A DNA stretch of 36,450 bases, taken from Glaciihabitans sp. GTDB lineage: Bacteria; Actinomycetota; Actinomycetes; Actinomycetales; Microbacteriaceae. The stretch is taken from NCBI GenBank assembly GCA_025464095.1, contig JAODMF010000019.1, positions 1 to 36,450 of the forward strand, read 5' to 3'. Within the stretch, counting starts at the first letter, position 1. Every line of letters starts with the position of its first letter. The notes beneath the pieces were generated by a model. That model ran no database searches. It was not told the origin of the DNA and saw only the letters and a list, made by a program, of their open reading frames with translations. Shown here piece by piece: positions 7,465-14,734 of the stretch. The position numbers were made by a program, and so were the translations under genes.

Positions 7465-9173
7465 TCGGATTTCTCCAATTTCTGTGAGGTGGTGATGGGG
7501 GTTGCCGCAGCGAGGACCGCGACGCGGGCCTCCACTGCGCTATTTGCCGAAAGTGCGAGTTCGGCGAATTCTTTGGCCTGGTCGAGCGTGAACCGGGCGA
7601 GCTCCGCGCGCACGTCTTTCAACGCGGCGGGAGACATGGACAGGGACGTTGCGCCCAGGCCGACGAGCACGACGGCGAGCAACGGATCGGCGGCGGCCTC
7701 GCCGCAGATGCCGACAGGCTTGCCGAGCGCTGCACCGGCCTTGCCCACCTCGCCCACGAGGCGGAGAACGGCCGGATGCCACGGGTCCTGGAACGACGCG
7801 ACCGAGCCGAGCAGGCGGTCGGCAGCGAGCGTGTACTGGGTGAGGTCGTTGGTTCCAATGCTGGCGAAGTCGGCGTCGGCAAGGATGCGGTCCGCGAGCA
7901 GCGCAGAGGCCGGTACCTCGACCATAACTCCCGCCGTCTTCAGCCCCAGTTCGCGAGCGAGGGTGGTGAAGTACCGCGTCTCCTCGACCGTCGACACCAT
8001 CGGCGCCATCACCCACACCTCGGCGTTGGTCGCCCTGTCGGCATTCGCGAGCGCGGTCAGCTGGTCCCGCAGGATCGGCTCGTTCGCACGGAGTGCGCGC
8101 AGTCCGCGGAGACCGAGCGCCGGGTTCTCTTCCGGCTCATCGTTGAGAAAGTGGAGCGGCTTGTCGGCTCCGGCATCCAGGGCACGAACGACGACCTTCT
8201 TGCCCTCGAATGCCGTGAGCAGTGCGGTGTACTTCACCTGCTGCTCTTCGACGGTCGGCGCCTTCTCGGCGTCGAGAAAGAGAAACTCCGTGCGGAACAG
8301 TCCGACGCCCTCGGCGCCGAGTTCCAGGGCGTTCGCCGCGCCATCCGCCGAACCGAGGTTGGCGAGCAGGGGGATCTTCGTTCCGTCCGCCAGTGCTCCG
8401 GGACCAACCGCGACCTCCGGCGCCGCAGCGCGGTCGGCGAGCGTCTGCTCCACGGCGGCCATCTGGTCGGCCGTCGGTGCAACGGTGACGACTCCGGTGG
8501 AGGCATCCACGATCACCGTTTCGCCGTCGGAGAGAGCCAGCGCACCCCTCGCGCCGACAACGGCGACGATGGATTTCTCGCGGGCGAGAATCGCGGTGTG
8601 CGAGGTAGGCCCGCCATCGCTCGTGATGAGGGCGAGCACCCTGTCGAGGTCGAGAAGAGCCGTGTCTGCCGGAGCGAGGTCGCGGGCGACCAGCACGAAT
8701 GGATAATCGGGCGTGGGAACGCCCGGAGCGGCGACGGACTGCAGGTGCGCGACGACGCGCTGGGAGACGTCGTCCAGGTCGGTCGCGCGCTCCCCCATGT
8801 AGCCGCCCATGCTCACGAGCAGGTCGCGGAACGCGGCGAAGGCCTCGAAGACCGCACGCTCGGCGGTCTTGCCGGTCTCGATGCGGGCGTCGACATCCGA
8901 CTTCAGGGTCGGGTCTTCAGCCATGAACGCCTGGGCGTCGAGCACGTCTTTGGCGGAGCCGCCGGCCCTGTCGCCACGCAACCGGATGTCCGCAGCAGCG
9001 GCAGCGAGGGCGCCGGCCGCGCGCACCTTCTCGGCATCCGCGGTAAGGGAACTCGTGACATCCGCCGGCTCTGGGAGCGGGTCGGGCATGCGCAGGATCG
9101 TGCCGACCGCGAGGCCGCGTCCGATCCCCACGCCCTGCAGCGTGGTGCTTGTTCCGGTCGAGGTGTCGGTCAT
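7461..9173 (-). CDS. ptsI: PTS enzyme I (phosphoenolpyruvate-protein phosphotransferase)
   Basis: A 570-aa enzyme that takes phosphate from phosphoenolpyruvate and passes it to HPr. The phospho-histidine is H192 in GGPTSHTAILARE. The C-terminal PEP-binding barrel includes GLFRTEFLF and the acid/base C490 in PVGICGEAAAD, and these positions fit the family well (E. coli His189 and Cys502). Its ATG overlaps the HPr stop by 4 bp (9170-9173), and its own stop overlaps mtlA by 4 bp. Having the general energy-coupling enzyme inside the mannitol operon ties its expression to mannitol use, though it may serve other sugars as well. Confidence 0.96.
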   Translation of the reverse strand: MTDTSTGTSTTLQGVGIGRGLAVGTILRMPDPLPEPADVTSSLTADAEKVRAAGALAAAAADIRLRGDRAGGSAKDVLDAQAFMAEDPTLKSDVDARIETGKTAERAVFEAFAAFRDLLVSMGGYMGERATDLDDVSQRVVAHLQSVAAPGVPTPDYPFVLVARDLAPADTALLDLDRVLALITSDGGPTSHTAILAREKSIVAVVGARGALALSDGETVIVDASTGVVTVAPTADQMAAVEQTLADRAAAPEVAVGPGALADGTKIPLLANLGSADGAANALELGAEGVGLFRTEFLFLDAEKAPTVEEQQVKYTALLTAFEGKKVVVRALDAGADKPLHFLNDEPEENPALGLRGLRALRANEPILRDQLTALANADRATNAEVWVMAPMVSTVEETRYFTTLARELGLKTAGVMVEVPASALLADRILADADFASIGTNDLTQYTLAADRLLGSVASFQDPWHPAVLRLVGEVGKAGAALGKPVGICGEAAADPLLAVVLVGLGATSLSMSPAALKDVRAELARFTLDQAKEFAELALSANSAVEARVAVLAAATPITTSQKLEKSE

Positions 9174-9436
9174 GAGGCGTCGAAGTCCGTCGTCAGGAGG
9201 CCGCTCAGTTCGTCGAGCACCGCGTCTGCATTGTCGCCCTCGGTCTTGAGGGTCACCTCGTCGCCGTGCTCGATTCCGAGCGAGATGACCCCGAGGATGC
9301 TTGCCGCGTTCAGCGTCTTCTCACCCTTGGTCAGTTGCACCGACAGTCCCGACTTCGTGACGGCCTGCACGAACAGTGACGCGGGTCGTGCGTGCAGCCC
9401 ATGGGTGGAGGCGATGGTGACGGTGCGTTCTGGCAT
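9170..9436 (-). CDS. ptsH: PTS phosphocarrier protein HPr
   Basis: An 88-aa phosphocarrier between enzyme I and the EIIA proteins. I chose the second ATG (9436), not the one at 9445. AAGGA sits 8 nt before it, but immediately against the first ATG. With this start the active histidine is H15 (THGLHARPAS) and the regulatory-type serine is S46 (NAASILG), exactly the classical HPr numbering. Actinobacteria generally lack HPr kinase, so S46 may not be used. It overlaps ptsI by 4 bp and follows the orphan IIB gene after 65 bp. Confidence 0.94.
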   Translation of the reverse strand: MPERTVTIASTHGLHARPASLFVQAVTKSGLSVQLTKGEKTLNAASILGVISLGIEHGDEVTLKTEGDNADAVLDELSGLLTTDFDAS

Positions 9437-9501
9437 GGAGGGCATCCTTCGGTTCGGCGGCGTTATCGATGAGGCGTGTTGGATGAGGCGTGGGGACTGG
9501 T

Positions 9502-9825
9502 TCAGGCCGCGCCCGGTCGCGGCGGGGCGAGGCTGGCGGCGAGCGCGAGGGCATCCTCCGCACCGGTAGGGCCGAAAGCGTTCTCCGGCAGCAGGGCCGC
9601 GGCAACACCGTGCTCTGCGGCGATCTCGCGGATGGATGCGAACGACGCGGCCAGGTGGGGACCGACGAGCAGTACGTCGACCCCCACGAGCCGGGAAGGA
9701 ATTTCGCCGTCATTGGCGGCACGCACGGTGAGCGTGTGCCCGCGGGAAGCTGAGAGCGAGCGCATGCGGCTCGCAAGAAATGTGCTGGATGCGCCGGCAC
9801 CACAAACGATCAGGATGTTTTCCAC
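9502..9825 (-). CDS. Orphan PTS enzyme IIB, lactose/cellobiose-like fold
   Basis: A 107-aa protein beginning MENILIVCGAGASSTFLASRM. Cysteine 8 in the VCGAGASST loop is the phosphocysteine of the small stand-alone IIB proteins of the lactose/cellobiose superfamily. The start is GTG, with a strong AAGGAGG 5 nt upstream. It is the first gene of the mannitol operon, yet the operon's permease already has its own IIB domain and no lactose-type IIC or IIA lies nearby. It may serve a permease elsewhere or act as a regulatory phosphoprotein towards the divergently encoded PRD regulator; both are inferences. The C-terminal 20 residues are rich in A/P. Confidence 0.85.
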   Translation of the reverse strand: MENILIVCGAGASSTFLASRMRSLSASRGHTLTVRAANDGEIPSRLVGVDVLLVGPHLAASFASIREIAAEHGVAAALLPENAFGPTGAEDALALAASLAPPRPGAA

Positions 9826-9933
9826 GACCGCCTCCTTGCGTCATGTGGTGGTGCACGCTCCGCGCACGCCTGGATGGACGTGACCTCCCCGTAATCATCG
9901 AACCCGGAGGGCGGCGTTCTCCAGTAGTTCTGC

Positions 9934-9949
9934 TTCCGCACCTGCGGAA
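9934..9949. promoter_or_regulatory. Perfect 16-bp palindrome in the divergent mtl control region
   Basis: TTCCGCA (9934-9940), a 2-bp centre, and TGCGGAA (9943-9949) form a perfect inverted repeat. It lies midway in the 198-bp region between the leftward mannitol operon (start 9825) and the rightward regulator (start 10024). Position and symmetry suggest an operator, most simply for the adjacent MtlR-type protein. No T-run follows, so it is not an intrinsic terminator. Confidence 0.55.
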
Positions 9950-10009
9950 AGCGCGAACACCGAGCGCCCTTCCGGCGCGGACCTCACCCGGCGTCGTCGT
10001 CAAGGTGGT

Positions 10010-10015
10010 TAAGTT
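10010..10015 (+). promoter_or_regulatory. -10 hexamer before mtlR-like gene
   Basis: TAAGTT ends 8 nt before the ATG at 10024, and the gene has no Shine-Dalgarno sequence at normal distance (AAGGTGG lies 15 nt away). This is consistent with a leaderless or near-leaderless transcript. Confidence 0.4.
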
Positions 10016-10023
10016 GCCTCAAG

Positions 10024-11946
10024 ATGAGCGACAAATATGAGCGCCTCCTCGACCTGCTTTCCCAGAATGAGGGCTGGGTCACGGCGGCAGAACTGGCCGA
10101 CCAACTGGGTGTGACGACGCGCAGCGTGCGCAGCTATGTCACGGCGGCGAAGGCGGCCGCGCATCCGCTCGCCATCATCTCCTCGTCGACGACCGGGTAC
10201 CGGCTGAACCGCGAAGCGTTCGCGTCCTTTTCGTCCGGCATCGGCGAACGCGACAGCACCGACACCCCGCGCGACCGCGTGCACCACCTGGTGCGTCGTC
10301 TGACGGATGCGCCCGACGGCCTCGACATCCACGACCTCGCCGACAACCTGTACGTGAGCGAGTCGACCATCGAAACCGACCTGCGCAAGGTTCGGGTGCT
10401 CGGCGAGGAGGCCGGACTGAGCCTGAGTCGCCGCGGCAGCACTGTCGCGCTCGTCGGCACGGAGGGCGAGCGGCGGCGGCTGCTCGGCAAGCTGTTCCGC
10501 AGTGAGAGCGCGGCGGGCTTTCTCGAGCTCGAGAATGTGCAGCGAGAATTCGCCTCCGGCGACCTCGGTCCGTTCAAGACCGACCTGATCTCGATGCTCG
10601 ACTCGCAGGGCTACTTCGTGAACGAGTACGGCATCAACAGCGTGCTGCTGCACGTTGCGATCGCGGTCGACCGCGTCAAGAGCAACCAGCACCTGCTGCG
10701 CAAGGCGGATGCCCCCGCCCGCGACGAGCAGGACGTACCGATCGCGACCGCCCTCGACACCCTCATCCGCCAGCACTTCGAGGTCGAGCTGGATGACACC
10801 GACCTGGAATACCTGGCCAAGTTGTTGACCACGCGCGTGCTCACCGAGGGCAAGAACCAGCCCCTGCAGCAGGTCGTCGCGAATGTGGTTGTTCCGGGAG
10901 ACCTCGAGGTCATCAAGCGCATCGTGGGCCAGGTCGGGGAGGAGTACCTGCTCGACCTCGACGATGAGAGTTTCATGGTTCGGCTCGCGCTGCACCTCGG
11001 GAACCTGGTTGCTCGCGCCCAGGACAATTCGTACTCCCGCAACCCGCTCATCCGGTCGATCAAGACCTCGTACCCCATGATCTACGACGTCGCAGTGTTC
11101 ATCGCGAGCCAGATCCAGCGCGAGAAATCGATCACGATCAACGACGACGAGATCTCGTACATCGCCCTGCACCTCGGTTCGTTTCTCGAACGCGAGTCGC
11201 GCCGCGAGGAGCGCATCACCTGCGCGATCGTCAGCCCGGGCTACTACGACATGCACACGATCCTCCGCGAGCGGATCGTGTCCACCCTCGGCGAGGAACT
11301 CTCCGTCGAGGTCGTGGTGACCCGAACGGATGTGGACTGGGCCGACTTCTCGAGCGACCTGGTTCTCACCACCATTGCCGGGCGGGCCATGCCGGAAAAC
11401 GTGGTCGTCATCCAGCCGTTCCTGACGGACGCCGACATCGACAACATCCGGCGTGCGATCTCGCGCGTTCGCCGGCACCGTCGCCGGGCTCGGATCAAGG
11501 ATGACCTGCTGCTCTACTTCGAGGAAGACCTGTTTCTGCGCAACGTGCACGCGGAGAGCGAAGTCGCCATGATTCGCACCCTCGGTGACCTGATGGTCGA
11601 GCGCGGAATCATCGACGAGAGCTACGTGACCGGCGCAATCGAACGCGAGCTGCTGTCATCCACGGCATTCACCGACACGATTGCGGTTCCCCACGCCATG
11701 GTGATGAGTGCGACCCGCACCTCGATTGCCATCGCCGTCAACGAGGCACCGATGCCGTGGGGCGACAACCGGGTGAACGTGATCGCGCTGATCGCGTTCT
11801 CATCGAGTGGGCGAAGTTCATTCCAGACCGTGTTCGACCAGTTCGTCGAGGTGTTCTCCGACCGGACCGAAGTGCTCGAGTTGATCAAGCGTTCTACCGA
11901 CTTCGGCGCTTTCATCGAAGAGCTCGTGCACGTGATCGACCGATGA
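10024..11946 (+). CDS. mtlR: PTS-regulated transcriptional activator (MtlR/BglG-type PRD protein)
   Basis: A 640-aa regulator with the modular layout of MtlR/LicR-type activators. It has an N-terminal winged helix-turn-helix (about 1-60), a second HTH-like region (about 85-145), two PRD domains (about 185-290 and 300-400; RLALHLGNL and IALHLGSFL supply PRD2 histidines), a degenerate IIB-like domain (about 405-490) and a C-terminal EIIA domain with H557 in AVPHAM. The IIB-like part has no cysteine in the expected loop (VVVTRTDVDW), so it is not phosphorylated there. In the family, PTS phosphorylation of PRD histidines and the EIIA part tunes activity to sugar flux. Divergent placement next to the mannitol operon indicates control of that operon. 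The ATG lacks a Shine-Dalgarno sequence. Confidence 0.9.
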   Translation: MSDKYERLLDLLSQNEGWVTAAELADQLGVTTRSVRSYVTAAKAAAHPLAIISSSTTGYRLNREAFASFSSGIGERDSTDTPRDRVHHLVRRLTDAPDGLDIHDLADNLYVSESTIETDLRKVRVLGEEAGLSLSRRGSTVALVGTEGERRRLLGKLFRSESAAGFLELENVQREFASGDLGPFKTDLISMLDSQGYFVNEYGINSVLLHVAIAVDRVKSNQHLLRKADAPARDEQDVPIATALDTLIRQHFEVELDDTDLEYLAKLLTTRVLTEGKNQPLQQVVANVVVPGDLEVIKRIVGQVGEEYLLDLDDESFMVRLALHLGNLVARAQDNSYSRNPLIRSIKTSYPMIYDVAVFIASQIQREKSITINDDEISYIALHLGSFLERESRREERITCAIVSPGYYDMHTILRERIVSTLGEELSVEVVVTRTDVDWADFSSDLVLTTIAGRAMPENVVVIQPFLTDADIDNIRRAISRVRRHRRRARIKDDLLLYFEEDLFLRNVHAESEVAMIRTLGDLMVERGIIDESYVTGAIERELLSSTAFTDTIAVPHAMVMSATRTSIAIAVNEAPMPWGDNRVNVIALIAFSSSGRSSFQTVFDQFVEVFSDRTEVLELIKRSTDFGAFIEELVHVIDR

Positions 11947-11959
11947 CGAGGGTGCCGTA

Positions 11960-12307
11960 TTGAGACCGGACGAGGTGCGCGAATTCGCGCTTAATCTGCC
12001 CAACGCGACGGAGAGTTTCCCCTTCCGGCCAGACCTGCCCGTCTTCAAGGTGTCCGGGAAGGTGTTCGGCATCCTCACCGCCCCGGGCCAGCCCGACCCG
12101 TCGATCACCGTCAAGTCCGACCCGGAGGACGCTCGCGCCCTGTGCGCGCAGTTCGGCGGGATCTCGCCGGGCTACCACATGAGCAAGAAGCACTGGGTCA
12201 CGGTCGTGCTCGACGCGGATGTGCCGAGCGAGGTGATCGAAGAACTGGTCACCGCGAGCTTCGACCTGGTGCGCCCCAGGCGACCGCGGGCCCCGCAGGC
12301 CGTCTAG
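11960..12307 (+). CDS. MmcQ/YjbR family protein
   Basis: A 115-aa protein of the CyaY-like-fold MmcQ/YjbR family. Recognisable features are the acidic N-terminal helix, FPFRPDLPVFKVSGKVFGIL, the ITVKSDPEDARAL strand-helix, and the signature GYHMSKKHWVTVVLD. The family is widespread and often annotated as DNA-binding, but its physiological role is not established. The start is TTG at 11960, with GAGGG about 7 nt upstream, 13 nt after the mtlR stop. It may therefore be co-transcribed with the regulator. A 6-bp-stem hairpin lies just after its stop. Confidence 0.82.
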   Translation: MRPDEVREFALNLPNATESFPFRPDLPVFKVSGKVFGILTAPGQPDPSITVKSDPEDARALCAQFGGISPGYHMSKKHWVTVVLDADVPSEVIEELVTASFDLVRPRRPRAPQAV

Positions 12308-12369
12308 CCACGCCGCGACCACGCGGCCAGCGCGATCTGCGTGCTCTGCGTCCTTGCCCCGCGGGTTGG

Positions 12370-12398
12370 TTGCGCGCCGCCTCGACTATCAGTACATT
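12370..12398 (+). promoter_or_regulatory. Candidate promoter of the tetR gene
   Basis: TTGCGC (12370-12375) and TACATT (12393-12398) are separated by 17 bp. An alternative -10, TATACT, lies at 12399-12404. Both -10 candidates fall inside the 20-bp inverted repeat, so a repressor bound there would block the promoter. Confidence 0.45.
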
Positions 12399-12407
12399 TA
12401 TACTGAT
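12388..12407. promoter_or_regulatory. TetR operator: 20-bp inverted repeat
   Basis: ATCAGTA (12388-12394), a 6-bp AT-rich centre, and TACTGAT (12401-12407) are a perfect inverted repeat. It ends 14 bp before the ATG of a TetR-family gene and 4 bp before its Shine-Dalgarno sequence. The AT-rich composition stands out from the surroundings. Autoregulation by the adjacent TetR protein is the natural reading. Confidence 0.7.
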
Positions 12408-12421
12408 TGTTAGGAGCAGGC

Positions 12422-13042
12422 ATGCAGGCGACAGAGGATGGGCGGCGCGCACGCGGAGCCGCACGGCGGAGCCTCGTGCTCGACGCCGCCATCCGGGTGG
12501 TCGCGGAAAACGGATCCGGCGCACTGACCCATCGTGCCGTCGCGGCGGAAGCGCAGGTCTCCATCGCATCCGTGAGCTACCACTTTCCCTCCGCGGAAGA
12601 ACTTCGCCGGGCGACGCTTGAGTATGCGGGATCGAGCATTGGACTGGAACTGGCCGGCCTCGTCCTGGATGCTTCCGCGAGCGTCGAGGACACACCGGAA
12701 ATCTGTGCGGCATTCGCCACGCATCTGCTCACGGACCGCCGCGTCGAAACGGCGGCGGTCTTCGAGCTGATCGTCGCCGCCGGACATGACGAGAACCTGC
12801 GGCCCATTGTCGCCGCGTTCAACGACCACCTCGCAGACCTGCTCACGCCCTACGAGGGCGATCGGAGTCTCGCCCTCGCGGCCGGTGCAGCCGTCCAGGG
12901 GCTCCTGCTCGTGTACCTCGCAAGTTCTCCTGCGACCGGACCATCGGGGCTGGGCGCGTCGGTCGCCGACGTTATACGCCGCTATCGCTCCTCCGAGCCA
13001 GCCACAACAGGCCGGGACCTCCCCGGCTCGCATCACAACTAG
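12422..13042 (+). CDS. TetR family transcriptional repressor
   Basis: A 206-aa regulator. The N-terminal TetR helix-turn-helix spans about residues 12-60 (ALTHRAVAAEAQVSIASVSYHFPSAEEL region), followed by an all-helical ligand domain. The ATG at 12422 was chosen over an upstream in-frame TTG because AGGAG lies 5 nt before it. The upstream TTG would overlap the operator and the Shine-Dalgarno sequence. It is preceded by a perfect 20-bp inverted repeat and followed 16 bp later by the membrane terpene-cyclase-like gene, presumably its co-regulated target. The ligand cannot be predicted. Confidence 0.92.
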   Translation: MQATEDGRRARGAARRSLVLDAAIRVVAENGSGALTHRAVAAEAQVSIASVSYHFPSAEELRRATLEYAGSSIGLELAGLVLDASASVEDTPEICAAFATHLLTDRRVETAAVFELIVAAGHDENLRPIVAAFNDHLADLLTPYEGDRSLALAAGAAVQGLLLVYLASSPATGPSGLGASVADVIRRYRSSEPATTGRDLPGSHHN

Positions 13043-13058
13043 AGAACCGGAAGGCCTC

Positions 13059-13721
13059 ATGTCACTCTTTCTCACCATCGTCAGCGGTCTCGCGTGGACC
13101 ATCGTCTACATCGAGTCGATTCGCATTGGATTCCGATACAAGACCTACGCGATGCCGGTCGCCGCGCTCGCGTTGAACATCGGTTGGGAGTCGATCTACT
13201 CGGTCCACGGCCTCGCGACGGACATCTCTGCGCAGACCATCATCAACGCCGTCTGGGCTGCGGCCGACGTCGTAATCGTCTACACCTTCTTCCGCTTCGG
13301 CCGAGCGGAACTGCCGAAGTTCGTCACTCGCCCGCTCTTCATTGGCTGGGGCGTCGTCGTGTTCGGCGCGGCATTCACGGTGCAAGCGCTGTTTGTCAGC
13401 GAGTTCGGGTGGGTCGGCGGGGCGCGCTACTCGGCATTCCTGCAGAACGTGCTGATGTCCGGCCTGTTCATCGCCATGCTGGTGGCACGCCGCGGAGCAC
13501 GCGGCCAGTCGATGGTGATCGCCGTCGCGAAGTGGATCGGCACCCTGGCACCGACGATCCTGATCGGCGTGATGGCGAACCTGCCGTTCATCATCGGGCT
13601 GGGCATCCTGTGCAGCGTCTTCGACCTGATTTACATCGGGTTGCTTTGGGATGCAAAGAGGAACCCGGGCAAGTTTGCAGCATCGCGGGACAACGAGCCG
13701 CAGCTGCTCGCGCAGGGCTAG
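13059..13721 (+). CDS. Seven-helix membrane protein, Pyr4/PaxB-type terpene cyclase-like
   Basis: A 220-aa protein made almost entirely of hydrophobic helices (about seven). E44 lies in the second helix (ALNIGWESIYS) and D189 in the last (CSVFDLIYIGLLWD). This size, the N-x2-WE motif and the late Asp resemble the integral membrane terpene cyclases typified by fungal Pyr4/PaxB and bacterial DmtA1-like enzymes. As I recall, a Glu in an early helix and an Asp in a late helix are essential in Pyr4. The ATG has GGAAGG about 5 nt upstream and follows the TetR stop by 16 bp, so the two form an operon. No prenyltransferase or epoxidase is encoded nearby, so the substrate is unknown and an unrelated membrane function remains possible. 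Confidence 0.65.
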   Translation: MSLFLTIVSGLAWTIVYIESIRIGFRYKTYAMPVAALALNIGWESIYSVHGLATDISAQTIINAVWAAADVVIVYTFFRFGRAELPKFVTRPLFIGWGVVVFGAAFTVQALFVSEFGWVGGARYSAFLQNVLMSGLFIAMLVARRGARGQSMVIAVAKWIGTLAPTILIGVMANLPFIIGLGILCSVFDLIYIGLLWDAKRNPGKFAASRDNEPQLLAQG

Positions 13722-13804
13722 CGAGCCGGTCAGCTCGACACGGAGACGGCTATCAGGTCGCGCCACTCAGGTGCGACGCGGCGTGAGGCGGTGCGGGAAG
13801 GGAG

Positions 13805-13835
13805 GTCGACCAACATCATCGGACTGTTGGTCGAC
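13805..13835. terminator. Hairpin with 11-bp perfect stem between convergent genes
   Basis: GTCGACCAACA (13805-13815) pairs perfectly with TGTTGGTCGAC (13825-13835) around a 9-nt loop. It lies 83 bp beyond the terpene-cyclase-like stop and overlaps the 3' end of a doubtful minus-strand ORF. There is no T-run on either side. It could be a T-less bidirectional terminator or a protein-binding site. Confidence 0.45.
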
Positions 13836-14007
13836 TCGCCCTCGTCTCACGCAGGCTCTTGACGCGCAACAAGACAATCCCGGGTACCCCCAGGCCGAGC
13901 CCACCGTAGACGAGCCACGTTGCTGCGGTATCCACGAGGTAGGTTTCGGAGCGGCTTCCATCTCTCATGTCCCAGTAGCAAATCGCCGCGACCGGAATGG
14001 GCGTCAT
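13816..14007 (-). CDS. Small hypothetical membrane protein or gene remnant
   Basis: A 63-aa frame with one good hydrophobic segment (AATWLVYGGLGLGVPGIVLL). I do not recognise it. There is no Shine-Dalgarno sequence before the ATG, and the frame stays open only about 12 codons further upstream. Its stop lies in the loop of a strong hairpin. It may be a real small membrane protein or the tail of a decayed gene at the left edge of the accessory patch. Nothing else convincing lies in 13722-14116. Confidence 0.3.
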   Translation of the reverse strand: MTPIPVAAICYWDMRDGSRSETYLVDTAATWLVYGGLGLGVPGIVLLRVKSLRETRASRPTVR

Positions 14008-14116
14008 TGAGACTGTATTTCGAAGACGGCTGTGCTTGAAGTTTTATCTCAAGCCGAAGTCGACGTGAGACGACATGGTGGTCGTCAGATTAAGCAGATA
14101 TGCCGATCTGTATGAG

Positions 14117-14734
14117 TTAGCTCGTCGAGCCGAACTGACCGAGCGCTCCATGTTTTGCGACGAGCATGGCCACACCGTAAATAGTCGTGATAGTTGCCGT
14201 TGCAAAGCCAACAATCTCCCAAACCATGAGGTAGCTTTCGCGATCCAGTCCGATTGCTACAAGCCCGCCAATAGCAAAGAGGATCGTAGTAGTTCCAAGC
14301 CAGATATCAAGACGTCGTTGAAAAAGTTGAGCTATAGGAAAAGAGTGAAGCCCTACCACGAGGGCGACTGCCGGTGCGATGAACTGATATTGGCTGGTGA
14401 TTGCTAGAGCGGCGCAGACCACGCAGGCGACCCCGGCCTCTAAACCAAAAATGACGTTAAAGCGTTTACCTATTGCCCTACTCGCCACGATTTCCGCGTC
14501 ACTCGTTGCTTTACGGAACTTGCGCAGTGATGCAAATAAGTGAATGGCATTGGCCGCAAAAAAGAGTGCGACAGCAGTAAAAATGATGCACAGTATGGGT
14601 GCCAATGGGTCTTCTGCCGACGAAAGTGCCCAATTCGCCCACATCGCGGTGAACACCGCCATCAGAATCAATCCCACAGCAATTCCCTGTGCGGCTGGAC
14701 GCGAAAGGCGTATCGCGCTTGTCGTTGTATACAT
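14117..14734 (-). CDS. Unassigned multi-pass membrane protein
   Basis: A 205-aa protein with about six hydrophobic segments arranged as pairs: about 17-37, 45-68, 95-115, 117-135, 145-163 and 172-192. A basic/acidic loop (RKFRKATSDAEIVASRAIGKR) lies between the second and third. I do not recognise the family with confidence. GAGAGG precedes the ATG by about 9 nt. Its DNA is clearly poorer in GC than the flanking core genes and uses more A/T-ending codons, which suggests recent acquisition. No functional partner lies nearby. Confidence 0.7.
   Translation of the reverse strand: MYTTTSAIRLSRPAAQGIAVGLILMAVFTAMWANWALSSAEDPLAPILCIIFTAVALFFAANAIHLFASLRKFRKATSDAEIVASRAIGKRFNVIFGLEAGVACVVCAALAITSQYQFIAPAVALVVGLHSFPIAQLFQRRLDIWLGTTTILFAIGGLVAIGLDRESYLMVWEIVGFATATITTIYGVAMLVAKHGALGQFGSTS

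Noticed and set aside
7776..9569. 597-codon plus-strand open frame opposite ptsI/ptsH
   Set aside because: Enzyme I and HPr active-site motifs on the minus strand are complete. The plus frame has no recognisable features.
12312..12327. GCCGCG-ACCA-CGCGGC hairpin after the YjbR gene as terminator
   Set aside because: The stem is only 6 bp with no T-run in very GC-rich DNA, too weak to list as a terminator.
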